From positions 1 through 28,215 of the forward strand of contig JAJOHG010000336.1 of the NCBI GenBank assembly GCA_021029095.1: a stretch of DNA of 28,215 nt, in the 5' to 3' direction. The stretch comes from Phellopilus nigrolimitatus (Eukaryota; Basidiomycota; Agaricomycetes; Hymenochaetales; Hymenochaetaceae). The notes under the pieces are model-generated. The model was given only the letters and a program-made list of their open reading frames with translations, had not been told where the DNA came from and made no database searches. This document shows, one piece after another, positions 1 through 9,287 of the stretch. Made by a program: the position numbers and the translations under genes. The stretch's first letter is position 1, and each line of letters starts with the position of its first letter.

Positions 1-179
1 TACGTTAAATTTGATGTCCCTCCCCACGACGAGCTTCTCGAGAGAAAATCACAGATGTATTAAACGCACAACAACAATTGCCAGTCAAGATGTACAAAGC
101 GATTGTATCCGAGGTCCAATTCGAATAAAGGCCGGATTATTCCAGACCTGACTAGAATCATCCTTCCACCAGACGCGTA

Positions 180-2469
180 TCACCTGCGCATCACCGACCT
201 GACGAACTTCGCGCTCCCTCCATGCCCGCGCCGCTCGAGTGCATTTTCGTGCTCATCCCGGTTGCCCGGTTGCCAGGCGCCGAGCCACGCCGTCATCGCG
301 TCGAGCGCCTGCTGCTGCACCGCGCGGATCGTGGCGTCGAGCGTGCCGGCAGACGAGATGAGGTCGTTGCAGTGGAAGCCGTCGCTCTCCGCGATCGGCA
401 TGCTGCTCGTGCTCTGGCGTGCGTGAAAGTCGGACGAGGTCGTCGCGTCGCGCCATGGGTCGCCTGTAACGGACGTGTGAGACCATCAAGTCATCGAAAG
501 GAGGGAAGAATAGCGGCATTGAGAGAGACTTACGCTTTCCGTTAGCGAAGAAGAGGCGGTCGACCGTCAGGTCCCAGCCGCCGTACGCAGCGTTAGTTGC
601 ATCCGCCCTGGGGTCAGGAGCCGTCTTGAATTTGTCGGGGAAGTAATAGGTGCATTGACGCTATACAGCTCCGCGCTAAGTCTCTTGATAGCAAGCATTC
701 ACCATGACGAAACAGTACAAACCTCCTCATATACAGGACTAAGGAGCCTCGAAGCAATGGTAGGCATACCGGAGGGCGCGCCGTCTTGGTAGAAACCCAT
801 TTCGTTGCATCTGCCAGCGAACAAATGTCAGGCTCAAAAGATCTTTGAAGAACAGAGAGCAATGTAAGACTTACACGAGCCATTGCCACGACCGCTCGGC
901 ATTGTTGACCCTAGGTGATATTTACCCCTATGGAAAATGCGTTTTGCACGAAATGTTATATGGAAACATACGTTGTGTTAGTCCAACGATCCATCGTCGG
1001 GTTATACGTCCCCAAGCAGTCCCTATCAGACATCAATGAGGAATCTGCAGACGTCCTAAAGTCAACGTACTCGACATCGTCGTCTCCGCAAGCTGGGGCG
1101 GGCTAATTAGTACACTCTTACAAAATGGTGGCGGTAATCCACTTACCAATAGGAACGCATGTATTCTTCCAGTAAGTACCCCACGCAGGCAGCGCGTTGT
1201 CGAGTCCTCATCCAATTGCACCGGAAGAGACGTTGTCCTTGACTTCCAAAGCATCGCAAAACTCGAATATCTCCGCTCCCGCGCCGTAATACGGCGCGAG
1301 ATCTTGCCAGGCGAACAAAATGTTCCGGACTGCTCAGTTGCTAAAAATTCAATACGCTTCTTAGCATAGAAGTGCTCGTAGAGACCCACAAGAGGCGGCG
1401 ACATCGTCTAGGTGCGTCATATTGAGCAAACCAAAGTTGCTCTTCAGATCGTCGATCTCCGCGGTCGACCCGCTTGTGAACGTCGTGTCTACGTGCTCGA
1501 TGACAGCCTGGACGTCCGCAGAGCAGTTCTGAGGCATGAACTGACGAATGACGTCGAAGTACTGCCAGAAGTCGGTGGATGCCTGAACGACGGCCGACGA
1601 GGCGTAGCCAGCATAGAAGAGACCAGGCTCGCTGGAGACAAATAAATTCAAAATTCAAGATTTATACTATTCCTGTTCCAAGCCAATTACTTACTTGACC
1701 ATGGTCCAGGCCGTCAGGGCTCCTGTAGCAGAATTGATTTGTATAGATAGGTGTTTAATTAGTAGAAGGTTGAAAAAAGAAGAGTAAAACTCCCTACCTC
1801 CATAGCTCCCGCCGGTAAGAACCCAGGGAGCCTTGTCAGGACCCAGGTTGCTGCCATTCGGCATGGGCAACTCGACATTCCGCGCAAAGTATTCAAGATC
1901 GTCGATGCTCTGCTGTATCGTCAGCACTTCCAGGCTCGAACCGCTAAGGTCGCTGTACGGATTAGATTCCCCGAAGAAGCGATGTTCAATGACGACCGAC
2001 GCGCCCTGCTGCTGCTGCGCGATCTGGCCGGGGAAGGTCTGGTTCGTCAGGTATTCTGTGAAGCCTACGTATGCAGACCACAGAATCAGGAAGAGAAAGC
2101 AGGGAGACGCGTGTAGAATAACCGACTAGCAGCGTTGTCCTCTCCGGGCAGGAACACCACGATCGGCCCCCCGGGTTCGTAGAGTTCATAGGTGTGCCAG
2201 TAGCGCTGCTGGAAGGTGCCGAGGCCCGGATTGTTGTGGTCGATGAGCTGGTCGAAATAATACACCGTGTCGTAGGGCGGCAGCGCCGTCCCGTTGCTGC
2301 GCGCCACCATCGCCGAGTCATCGAACTCCACATGATGCATGGCGAACCGCGGGGATGCGGGCCCGCGAGCTCTAGATTTGCCATCGCGTTTAAGAGCCTG
2401 GGCGGAGGCAGCGGTTGCAAGCAGAGCCAGAGTCAGAGCCAGAGCCAGTCGAAGAAGTGCAAAAGCCAT
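180..2469 (-). pseudogene. Serine peptidase family S28 (prolyl carboxypeptidase-like), copy 1, interrupted by one in-frame stop
   Basis: Peptidases of MEROPS family S28 are secreted or vacuolar serine exopeptidases cutting after proline. Exons read on the minus strand: 2469-2127, 2064-1798, 1722-1695, 1631-1390, 1329-1147, 1092-1071, 1022-972, 910-875, 810-723, 660-534, 463-180. All ten introns have GT-AG ends and phases that keep a frame of 557 codons. Visible: a hydrophobic signal peptide starting MAFALLRLAL, the YYFDQLIDHNNP block, the nucleophile motif GGSYGG, the NGKRDPW block with the expected catalytic Asp, and SDGFHCNDL with the catalytic His. The lesion is a TGA at 1210-1208, where copy 2 has TGG (Trp) in GWGL. 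It stops the protein near residue 333, before Asp and His. A TATAAA lies about 70 nt upstream of the start codon. Everything else looks intact, so the stop may be recent, allelic or a base-call error. Family assignment is firm; pseudogene status rests on this one base. Confidence 0.85.
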
Positions 2470-2537
2470 CTCTCGCGGCCTTTACGAGAAATAAGCCAAT
2501 TATGCCGCCTTGCATTCCAGTACATTGCACGTCTGGC

Positions 2538-2543
2538 TTTATA
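2538..2543 (-). promoter_or_regulatory. TATA box of S28 copy 1
   Basis: TATAAA on the minus strand, about 70 nt upstream of the ATG at 2469. The paralog has the same motif at nearly the same distance (about 73 nt), which supports both as core promoter elements. Confidence 0.6.
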
Positions 2544-2640
2544 GCGCGTCGTTTTATGTAGCATGAGGACACGGGTGTGATAGGCGTTGGGCATGGGAGC
2601 CAAGAGCGAGACATGGACTGCAAAAAGCCTTCGCGGAGCT

Positions 2641-2805
2641 AGCAAGCATAGTCTTCAGGGCATTCGTCAGCAAAGCAATACGGCCGAGTCAGACCGTCCA
2701 GGCTGCAGAAGGCCCTTGACAGAGGCGCTGGCGGTTCCATCTCTTCGCGAAGGTGATGCTACCGGACGCGAAGTCTGCAAGCGGCGTCAATAAGCCGTAA
2801 CTGAA
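2641..2805. repeat. Direct repeat, copy A
   Basis: This stretch and 3029-3210 share a diverged sequence in the same orientation. The best conserved core is GTCAGCAAAGCAATACGGCC followed by TCAGACCGTCCAGG and GCAGAAGGCCC. Similarity weakens downstream but resumes around AGTAAGCCG/AATAAGCCG. The offset is 388 bp. No coding function is apparent. Confidence 0.75.
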
Positions 2806-3028
2806 AGGCCGACAAAACGGCCATGTATTCGTACTACTAAACTCCAGTGAAAAGGAGACTCGAGAGCTGGTGTCAAGAGATCGACTAAAACAATTTAGAA
2901 TGTATAAGTATATTCGTGAGAACATTATTCAGAAACATACAGACAAAATAATGTATTTTGAGAATTACCTTAGTCCATGCAAGAAGACGTACACGCAGAG
3001 AGCTGCCGAGGCCCGAGGGCGCACTACG

Positions 3029-3210
3029 AGCAAGCACAGTCTCCGGAGCATCCGTCAGCAAAGCAATACGGCCGTCTCAGACCGTCCAGGCCGCAGAAGG
3101 CCCTCGGCTGAGGTGTGCACGGGTGCATCTCCGCGAAAGCGAATGATGCTACGGGCTGCGTCGGGCTGCTGACTCGCAGTCGACACATACGAGGCGCCAG
3201 TAAGCCGCAG
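3029..3210. repeat. Direct repeat, copy B
   Basis: Second copy of the repeat at 2641-2805, same orientation. Both lie upstream of S28 copy 1. The two copies look old: the core is nearly identical, but the second half differs by substitutions and small indels. Confidence 0.75.
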
Positions 3211-3583
3211 AACGCGTAGAAAGGGGCGTCAACGAGGCCTTTTGGGGGTCTGGTAGCGGCTTACAGCTTCGCGTTGTCAAATGGCTGTCGTGGCCATGAT
3301 GTATTGCAAAAGAAGTGGGGTAGCAAGTGAGCTGCTAGTGTCTCACGTGATCGATGAGTCTCGACTTTTTCGAATTTGCAGCATTCTCAACGTCAAGAAA
3401 TGAGTAAATGGCTATATCTACTTTGGTTGTGGGCCATTGCTGCGCATGGCAAGTTACGATTCCTTTTTTTCTTCTTTCTTTTCCTCAGTAATACTTGTCA
3501 TTTGTTTTAATATATATTACAACACGTCTTTCTAGACGAATGAGGAACAAAAACTATGTAATTTTTTTTTTTGTTTTGATGAA
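3211..3583. other. Intergenic stretch without a recognisable gene
   Basis: AT-rich tracts (T runs near 3460-3480 and 3560-3572) separate the direct repeats from the broken end of the Argonaute relic. I see no gene, RNA or clear regulatory site. Confidence 0.5.
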
Positions 3584-3589
3584 TTAAGC

Positions 3590-5448
3590 TGACAGCATGC
3601 CACGGGGAATGGTGAATGAACCGCAAAACGAGCATTGCTGGCCTTGTGAAAATCGCACAAAAAGTAGCGGCAGGAGTGCGTGGTCGGCCTGCATCCCGCC
3701 CACCCGGCACATGGCCAGGAACCGTATCATGACGCCACGCAGCCCCGGGTCCAAGGAATCCCTGAAGTCCTCGCGACCGCCGTCTGCAAGGACGAGAATG
3801 GCGGAGCGAGTGAGCTGCGCCGGGCGGTGGAAGCGCACATTGCGGGTGTTCCAGGACCGTTGGAGACGGTGAGAGCCTGATGAGTAGGTTACTTTGGGCG
3901 GGCTAAGCAGACGCGCAGGGACGACCGCCATGTCAAGAGGAAACTCGAACCGTTTATAGGCGGCGCGCCCTGGCGCCGACCCAGTACTTCAAGTCCCTGC
4001 TCGACGATTGTCTTAGCACTGACGAACGGTGACATTGTTGTGTATTTTGCCGCTTCCAGAGTTTCGCGCTTCGAGAGCACGCCCGCGAAAGGCTGGCTCG
4101 GCTCGATCTTATAGAGCTCGGCGGGGACAAAGGTATCCTTAGCCTTGTTTCCCACATTGACGACGGGCAAGTCATCCGCATGTTTGGAGGTGGATGTTGA
4201 ACTCTATATAATATGGTGAGTATCTATATTCCAGCTAGTCACCAAACTTTATTGAAAGTACTGTTCCACACTGACCATTCCACTCAGCTTGCCGCACTGA
4301 AAGACGGTCTTCCTCGCCGACTGGCTCCCGAAGATCTTGATTCTGCTCTTCCTGCGGTAGCCTAGGTGCTTCTTCGTGAGCTTCGCGTGCCGGTAAAAGC
4401 TCTGGGGATTACCTGCCCCGTACGATGTCTGTTTGTATTTGATCATCGCATCGCTGAGGCGCGCAGGACGTAAAATGCGCCCATGCAGACATTGAAGTTG
4501 ACCATGAGATTCTTGTACACTGGGCGCACGTTTGCAAAAAACCCCTTCCATGCTTTGAGACCGCACTGAGAGCGAGCGGATATTCACCCAAAACTGAACG
4601 GGGGAACAAATAACTTTTCTTGTTGGGCACGCCCGTGTGCGAGGCATGCGCGGTCGTAATGGGATTGAATACAGAGATGATCGGGAGAGGATTATAGTTT
4701 GTATCCTCGCCTCGCAAGTAACTAGAAACATTTGTTTTCAAATAGAGTCAGTCGCGTATCTGGTAGAGAATATGAAAGCTTACCGTTCCAAGTCGGCAGA
4801 TCTCAGCTCCTTCGGCTCAAGAACCTTGAACGTGTAAACCCTCTCATGTCCTTCTGAGATTGTCGCAGAGACGTCTGCCAGAAGACTCGGACGGCTTCTC
4901 GACACCAGCCTCTGAGTCCAGCCGTGTGCTATCTCGTGGAGATACGGAGCAATCTCCGGCGTGGATTCTAGGAGCTCGAATACATGCTTACGAACAGCCG
5001 CAGAGACCACATCGGGAGCGATCACGACTGGGTAGTCGTACAAAACGACCTCCTTTGGATACTTGAGCACAAAAGAGTTCGCGCGAACAGCAATCGCGGC
5101 GCGGCGCTCCCCAAATCCTGGACGCACGACGTGATTGGGGTCTGAGGCAGACAGCGCCTCGAAGGAGAGACGAGTGCGTTCTGCTCCCTGTCCACTGTCC
5201 GAAAGCCGCGCGCCGGCCTGCGCAGGCATGTTGGGAGCATACACCTGTATGGCTCCAGAACCGAAGTCGAGCTCTCCACTGCTGTCGTGAGGGTCTCCCG
5301 AAGACGAGTGTAGCCCGGAGGATCTCGAAGACAAGTCGTCATGCGCCCCACAGACCTGAGGAAGGCCCCCTCGATGACTGGAAGGCATGCCTCGCCCGTG
5401 TTGGCCGCAATCACCTCGTCCAATGCCGTGTCCTTTGGAGCTGTCCAT
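3590..5448 (-). pseudogene. Argonaute relic (N-L1-PAZ-partial MID, no PIWI)
   Basis: Argonautes bind small RNAs and silence genes. Read from an ATG at 5448: a Gly/Ser-rich leader, then an N domain with HVVRPGFG and VLYDYPVVI. A valid intron (4783-4722) follows, then linker 1 with YNPLPIISVFNP and KKSYLFP, the piece recognisable as KAWKGFF in another frame, a PAZ-like part (RKTVFQCGKLSGMVSVEQYF, then LPVVNVGNKAKDTFVPAELY), and a MID start (AVVPARLLSPPKVTY, SWNTRNVRFHRP). Similarity fades near 3600. Lesions: frame changes near 4565, 4465, 4185 and 3950, and a TAA at 4251-4249 just before an otherwise normal intron (4247-4204). The PIWI domain, with the slicer tetrad, is absent. It cannot make a working Argonaute. 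Domain order and block wording match basidiomycete Argonautes from general knowledge of the family. Retained introns argue against a processed retrocopy. Confidence 0.85.
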
Positions 5449-5559
5449 GGTAATTCTTTGTTGCATATGAGTGAAAATGAACAATGAAATGGGTGGGATG
5501 GATAGGATGAGGCAGCAAGAGACGTACAGGTGACCTTAAGAACTGAAAATCAGCACTTT

Positions 5560-6965
5560 GCTTCTCCTGAAAGGTTTGTTCACAGCTAAATGCAAAATTA
5601 GTAGAACCCCTCGCAGAAAAATGGGGTTGAGGACCTACGGGATGCTTCGGCGACGTTGACTTGTGCCGCTTCTTCGCGCGGCCCTGCGGCTCCGGCACGC
5701 TCTGCAACAAAGCGTGTGTGCGGTCGTAGCCGTCCTCATTGCGCAGATGCTTACTCCAGGGTGCCCACCATTCCGCGTCGCGGCCCTGCAGGGTCCCGCG
5801 CAACTTCCAGCACGTTCTTTGTCGGTGCGACGGACACATCGTTGCTGGCCACCTGTATCAATTTCGATCTGGTGGTGGTTGCATGATAGCTTGAGGAATG
5901 GCTATAGTCGTCTATGATCGACTGCGCGAAGACTTCGGGCGTTACGATTGGGTCTGTCAGCAATAACGATAAGCGAGATTAGCAAAAGAAGAGATCAGAA
6001 TGAGACTGCTATCTTTTCGCACCATTCAAGTTCGACACAAACGTATCGCAATACTTATGGTACTCAACATCGAACTCGAGACGTATCGGGGCGAGCTGCT
6101 CCGCGTGTTTCGCCTCGTCCGGCTTTAGTTTCCCAGGCACCTTCAGCCCCTCGCGCCGCCTCGCCTTCTTTCTGCCGCCCTCGCGCGAGCCCGGGACGTG
6201 CGGGTATACCAGATCCAGCTTCTCCTTCTGACGGCGCGCGGCGACCTCAGCCTCGGCCTGTGCGTCGCGCTCCCAACAACGCGCGCGTATACCCGCAGGC
6301 CCCGCCGCGAGCTCCGCCTTTGCGTGCACGGCCATTCCGTGGAAGCACGTCTCGTACGTGCAGTCCGCCGCCATCCACCCCTGGACCTCCGTGATCTCGC
6401 CCGCAGACAGCTCCGTAATGCACGCGTACGCGCCTCCGTGAGCGGCACCGCCGACACACGCGTCACGGACGGGCTGAGCTGCACGTTCGTGGGCAGCGGT
6501 GGCAGGCCAGTGCTGGACACCACGCCGCTGCCACTGGGCTGGTGGCGCCATTCACGGGGATGGAGGGTGTAGGGCCGCTGTTCGAGGATGACCCGCTCGT
6601 CGTGGGCGGCATTCCCTGGGTGTAGGTGGGGGCAGCAAGTCCAGCAGGTAAACCCGAGGTCAGACTCGGCCGCACAGGTGTGCCGGCCAGTGGCGGGACG
6701 CCACCACCTACGTCCATCATCACACGTTGGCGTGCCTTTCATGTGCTGCATGGGCATTTGGGCGGCCAGAATCGGCGGGTGGTGACTGTCCTGACATTTG
6801 CGTCTGCTGAGCCCAAATCCAGGTACTGCGCCAACACCTCCGTTGTCGGCGGCGACGGCCTGGCGCTGCATCTGCTGTAGCTGTTGTTGATATGACGCGA
6901 GCGCGATCGCCTTGCGTTCCTGCATGGCTCGCATTTACCTGGCTCTGGCTCATCCCGAGGTCCAT
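5560..6965 (-). pseudogene. SNF5/SMARCB1-like chromatin remodelling subunit, truncated relic
   Basis: Snf5 is a core subunit of SWI/SNF remodellers and carries two SNF5 repeats. Seen in order on the minus strand: a Gln-rich N part (ERKAIALASYQQQLQQMQRQ, about 6914-6855), a Pro/Ser-rich stretch, NVQLSPSVTRVSAVPL, then ITELSAGEITEVQGWM, RRREGLKVPGKLKPDEAK and the first repeat start LAPIRLEFDVEYHKYCDTF. After a correctly placed intron (6022-5954) comes DPIVTPEVFAQSIIDDY, then a degraded stretch, and in another frame LRGTLQGRDAEWWAPWSKHL with a basic KKRHKS tail. Frame changes occur near 6808, 6720, 6440 and 5820. The second SNF5 repeat is missing. It sits head to tail with the Argonaute relic, whose ATG lies roughly 150 bp further on. 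The family call is strong; the exact ends are approximate. Confidence 0.82.
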
Positions 6966-6992
6966 AATGTGTTCATCATCTGACTTAAACTA

Positions 6993-7017
6993 CTCGTGTC
7001 TGTAGTACAGACACGAG
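6993..7017. repeat. Perfect 25-bp palindrome (12-bp arms, 1-nt centre)
   Basis: The arm CTCGTGTCTGTA at 6993-7004 is followed by a single G and its exact reverse complement at 7006-7017. It lies just outside the 5' end of the Snf5 relic. It could be a cruciform or hairpin, a transposon terminus remnant, or a dimeric binding site. Confidence 0.9.
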
Positions 7018-7282
7018 CTTCTAAGCCAGCTTTTATTTATTTATTCTTCCTGGTTGAGAGTGTGCGGTCGGCGTACATGAGGGTGGGCAGCAGCGACAAG
7101 GGAGGGTGACGGTGGCGATGACATCGGAGAGCGGCGAAGGACGAGGGAAGAGGGCGGCGGTGGGAAGGACGAGGACCAGGGTGCGGCGACGATCACAATG
7201 ACTAGAGGGGTGATGGTGGTGAAAGTCAAATTTGCTGTCACCAGAGCAGTGCCTAGCCGGTCAGCTTTTACATATCACTCAG

Positions 7283-7338
7283 CCACATATATGCACAAAA
7301 AATTATACATGAACATATAGCTTAGACATGGGCCTTCA
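7283..7338. repeat. Diverged direct repeat, copy A
   Basis: The segment around GCACAAAAAATTATACATGA and CATATAGCTTAGACATGGGCC recurs at 7487-7533 as GCACATAATTTTTACATGA and ACATAGCCTAGACACAGGCC, about 200 bp downstream in the same orientation. A 15-A run (7343-7357) follows this copy. Confidence 0.65.
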
Positions 7339-7486
7339 TAGTAAAAAAAAAAAAAAATCAAGCTTCTATATTCAAAGGCACCCAAGTATGATAGAAAAAA
7401 GGATTTAAGTCAGCGTTGTGCGGGTGGACAAAGGCGTCACGCAGGGAGTGTACAACAGAATGATTTTTCATGAAGTCCAGGTACGA

Positions 7487-7533
7487 CATAAGCACATAAT
7501 TTTTACATGAAAACATAGCCTAGACACAGGCCA
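7487..7533. repeat. Diverged direct repeat, copy B
   Basis: Partner of 7283-7338. The pair suggests an old local duplication or the remains of a repeated element. Confidence 0.65.
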
Positions 7534-7802
7534 TACCAACCGAAAAGAAAGAAAGGAAACACGAGCAAAAACAAAAACAAAAACGTGAAAATACGTAGCG
7601 AAAAGCTCGCGAGGAAAAGTGTGACGTGTGGCGGTGCTAGGTGGCTATGTTGACACCCCCCTGTAACAAAATATTTTGTACACTTTTTGTACACTTACGG
7701 CACTTTCCGGGCCACTTTTTGTATTGTGACCGTGACAGATTACACAGCCACTGCTGGTGAAAACGCTAAGTGTGAAAGAACGCTTCCCTTTACAGGAATC
7801 GT

Positions 7803-8465
7803 ACAGTATAGTACGCCTCCTTTAGACACCCAATCATATTTTTGCCTGCTTCACCGTACAATGCTACTTTTCGTTGATTAAAATTTATATAGCGATTGCT
7901 AACTATACTAAGAGTGCTATATGAAAATTTAACGAGATCCTGTGTTCAGGAAAAAATGAAAACAAATAATTCTCGAAAACAAGGATTTTGTCACAAACAT
8001 AGGTCCTTTAGACACCCTGTGACACCATCACAAACGTGCCAGATAACGTTGGAGAGGTGCCCGACAACGCGCATTGGCGGTTTGCAGGTGTCACACTCAG
8101 ACAGCCAATGTACAGTACCCTGCCTACCATTAATGTTTTTGACCACCGATTTCCGAGCTTGAAATTTTCAAATGAAGCGTACATTGTACTACATATTATC
8201 ATAAAGATAAATCAGTAATAGGAGGTTCCAAAAAATTAAGGACTGCAGATGTCGATTGCATCATTCCTGCTAAATGCAGATTTTGAGACATTTTTGACCC
8301 TCGAGGATCAGCAAATGCATTTCCTTTGCTCAGAATTTATACGCAGTTAGAACAGTCCTACTGCAATGGATATGTAAAATTTCAGGCCAAAATACAAAGA
8401 AATGAAGGAGAAAATGTGGGGTGTCTAAAGGACCACCGGTGTCTAAAGGAGGCGTACTATACTGT
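7803..8465. mobile_element. MITE-like non-autonomous DNA transposon with nested inverted repeats
   Basis: A perfect 28-bp terminal inverted repeat is seen: left 7803-7830, beginning ACAGTATAGTACGCC; right 8438-8465, ending CGTACTATACTGT. Inside it a second 16-bp perfect inverted pair lies at 8002-8017 and 8419-8434. Both pairs share the 12-mer CCTTTAGACACC, so that 12-mer occurs four times, twice in each direction. The ~600-bp interior is AT-rich and has no credible coding region, as expected for a non-autonomous element. Termini reading CAGT with a flanking TA on the left resemble the Tc1/mariner superfamily, but the right flank reads TG, so a TA target duplication is imperfect. Confidence 0.8.
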
Positions 8466-9265
8466 GATTTTTTAAAACTCATATGCAAAATTTTTGACGT
8501 GTACGGCTGTTGGATAACGTCAAACTGATTTCTTCGGCCATTTAAAGTTCAAAATCACACACAAGTGCAGCCATTTATTTGATTATTTGTCAGTTCTAGC
8601 ACATCCTGAGCAAATTCAAGTATGTACATATATGCAGGGATAAAACTGCATTCATTCAAAAACTTCCTGTTGCTTGAAGATGTTCACAAGGCACATATTC
8701 TGGCGGCTTATGTCCCATAGCCTCTATCGCAAAACCCCGCTTTGCAAGAGCCTTGTCTCTTGAAGCTGAAACGTCGTGATCTTCAGGGACTTATGTGCAG
8801 ATCCGAGACGTCCAAAAACCCCCAATATAAAAGGGCTCTTGCCAGGTGCATACAGCGCTACCTTGGGTCGTCTCTCGGGAGCAGGCGTTCGCGATGGCGG
8901 CGGCACAGACCGAGCCGCCTCGCATGCGGGGTATGTGAGCCGCGGAACGACGGCGGGCGGCGGCGGCGGCGGCGTGGTACGCATAGCTGGCTGGGCGGGC
9001 CCCGGGCCGCCCATTATAACGAACGGAGACGTACGCGTCGCAAGTCGGGACGGATCGTGTCGCTTTCCGGCGCAGACGGCGGCAGGACGTGCCCTCGCCC
9101 AGCACGGGCCAAACATGCGTGTCCCTGCGCGGCCTGGGCCTGGCTCTTGCTCTTGCTTCCTTCTGTGTGCGCGTGTGTCTCCGTGCTCGGTTCCCCGCGC
9201 GCGCGCGCGCGCGAGAAGACGGGCAGGAATCGCCCGACGGCGGGACCGTACGTACGTCGAGGAAC

Positions 9266-9287
9266 CCGGGCACCTTGCGGTGCCCGG
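9266..9287. repeat. 9-bp perfect hairpin with TTGC loop
   Basis: CCGGGCACC, then TTGC, then GGTGCCCGG. It is flanked by TACGT repeats (9248-9257 and 9288-9292). No poly-T or known RNA follows; the function is unknown. Confidence 0.7.

Noticed and set aside
3590..6965. Functional Argonaute and Snf5 genes with unusual introns
   Set aside because: Frame changes occur inside conserved blocks without splice sites, there is an in-frame TAA, and essential domains (PIWI, second SNF5 repeat) are missing.
6965..7030. A bona fide Helitron 3' end (hairpin followed by CTRR)
   Set aside because: CTAA follows the palindrome by only 3 nt, where about 10-12 is usual, and the next base is G, not T. Kept only as a hypothesis for the gene-capture finding.
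8826..8936. TATAAAA at 8826 with an ATG at 8894 in good context and a GTATGT donor at about 8932, as a first exon
   Set aside because: The frame stops after 14 codons, and I could not find a downstream exon continuing it convincingly.
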